From: Phytophthora colocasiae
Lineage: Eukaryota > Oomycota > Peronosporomycetes > Peronosporales > Peronosporaceae
DNA: 64,000 nt
Direction of reading: 5' to 3'
NCBI GenBank assembly: GCA_018806915.1
Contig: JAGKQI010000099.1
Coordinates: 372,001 to 436,000 of the forward strand
Shown: positions 63,160 through 64,000 of the stretch, in pieces
Position numbering within the stretch: position 1 is the stretch's first letter
Layout of the letters: each line of letters starts with the position of its first letter
Made by a program: the position numbers and the translations under genes
Notes under the pieces: generated by a model
What the model was told of the DNA's origin: nothing
Seen by the model: the letters and a program-made list of their open reading frames with translations, nothing else
Databases searched by the model: none

Positions 63160-64000
63160 AGTATTAGTGGTGCGTCTGGACATGAAGATCAACGTCAGAA
63201 GAGATCAAACTATGCAAACGGAAGCACATCACAAAAGTTTCGAACGTACCAAAACGAACCTGGAACGGTGGCCACAGTATGGGATGAAGTACAGGCAGCA
63301 ATCGAATTTTCCCCCCAGGGTATTGTCGATGCGGATGTGGAGAAGAAAGATCCTGGAAGTTATTCTTGGTGGTGTTTCGACACCGGTTCTAACGTGCATA
63401 TAGTTGGCGATCGTGACAGTTTTCTTCATTTGGAAGATATAGTGCCAGAAAGCCTGACTGCTGACGTCAAAGGTGTCGCTCAATCAATGATCACACAGGC
63501 CGCAGGGGTTGGTACTGTGAAAATAACATCAGTAGTGGGCGAGGATGAAGTGGAACTTTGCATTGATGGCGTTCTGTACGTCCCAGGGGCCACACATGGT
63601 CTGTTCTCCATGGGTCTCGCTCTGGAACAAGGGTTCGATGTAAATTATGATGCCAAAACTAAAGTTTACAGCGATGTACAAGGAAGGAGAAAGAGTCATT
63701 AAAGCACATCCCGCACAAGCAATCTGGATCTTCAACGTGAGGGAAAACTCCAGTTCTAGCGACAACGTTAAAGAGGAACGTGAGGAGCGCGTAGTGAATT
63801 TTACAGTAGCAGACGGTGTTGGAAGTCTGCAGGTATGGCATGAGCGATTGGGGCACACTTGCGCTCAGTACTTGAAGGTTATGGTGGACCGTGGACTTGT
63901 CAAGGAATGATGCTTTCGCAGCGGCAGGTGAAGGCGTGTGATGCTTGCCACGTCGGAAAACAGAAACAGAAACGCCGGCGTAAGAAGCTAAATCGTGGGA
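63160..64000 (+). pseudogene. Copia element 3 Pol, 5' part, one frame change
   Basis: In frame with gag after the TAG: spacer, then protease WCFDTGSNVHIVGD (D-T-G), LYVPGATHGLFSMGLALEQG. The frame changes near 63,690. It then has the GAG-pre-integrase domain (LQVWHERLGHTCAQYLKVMV), another stop at 63,910, and CDACHVGKQKQKRRR at the window end. The breaks suggest a dead copy. Confidence 0.78.

Larger units (their letters stand above)
62055..64000 (+). mobile_element. Copia element 3, 5' half, inserted in CRN copy B
   Basis: LTR, primer-binding site, gag, protease and the start of the integrase region; continues beyond the window. Sequence-distinct from elements 1 and 2. It lies in the leader of CRN copy B; the rest of that leader would be expected after its 3' LTR. 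Confidence 0.85.

Noticed and set aside
1..64000. tRNA or rRNA genes
   Set aside because: No cloverleaf with A/B box or rRNA-like sequence was recognised; the GGTTATGAGCCC matches are Copia primer-binding sites, not tRNA genes.

Overview
The window is nuclear DNA of an oomycete, most likely Phytophthora or a close relative. The reasons are: tandem Crinkler (CRN) effector genes with LFLAK motifs; matches to the oomycete Inr/FPR core promoter (TCATTYYNCAWTTT); compact genes with short 50-130 bp GT-AG introns; cilium genes; and a mix of Copia, piggyBac, Crypton-like and Helitron elements. All statements rest on reading the sequence; no database search was run.

Positions 1-11,720 are a gene-dense housekeeping block: N-terminal part of a HUWE1/UPL-type HECT ligase (minus), threonine dehydratase (minus, 8 exons), a Thr-rich single-pass membrane protein (plus), CDC123 (minus), SEC22 (plus), dynein-2 light intermediate chain (plus) and proteasome subunit beta type-2 (minus). 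Positions 11,870-16,260 hold a hairpin repeat, broken ankyrin-repeat genes, an AlkB-like dioxygenase and a second hairpin. A full-length Copia element (16,264-21,683, identical-looking 305-bp LTRs, TSD GGTTT) sits about 150 bp upstream of PIG-H. PIG-H is followed convergently by SF3B3.

Positions 26,400-31,580 hold a foldback made from pieces of the adjacent coiled-coil gene, and then a 3.58-kb piggyBac-type element bounded by TTAA. The element ends 15 bp before the start codon of an EF-hand/PH/CaMK-like kinase and appears to separate it from its core promoter. Positions 34,229-44,980 are again gene-dense: two divergent IQ-motif genes (one also WW and B-box-like), an unknown 4-exon gene, a membrane-anchored staphylococcal-nuclease-like protein and a coiled-coil protein.

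From 45,300 to the end the window is repeat-rich: a truncated IS1595/ISXO2-type transposase, a 757-bp piggyBac derivative, a Copia gag fragment, a Helitron-like DUF6570 gene, two tandem 0.97-kb Crypton-like units, two tandem CRN genes whose N-terminal header domain is itself repeated three and four times, and a Copia element inserted into the 5' end of the second CRN copy. The most unusual features are the multi-header CRNs, a Copia primer-binding site that matches the initiator-tRNA anticodon arm and so carries an ATG, palindromes shared by piggyBac ends and introns, and the gene-derived foldback.
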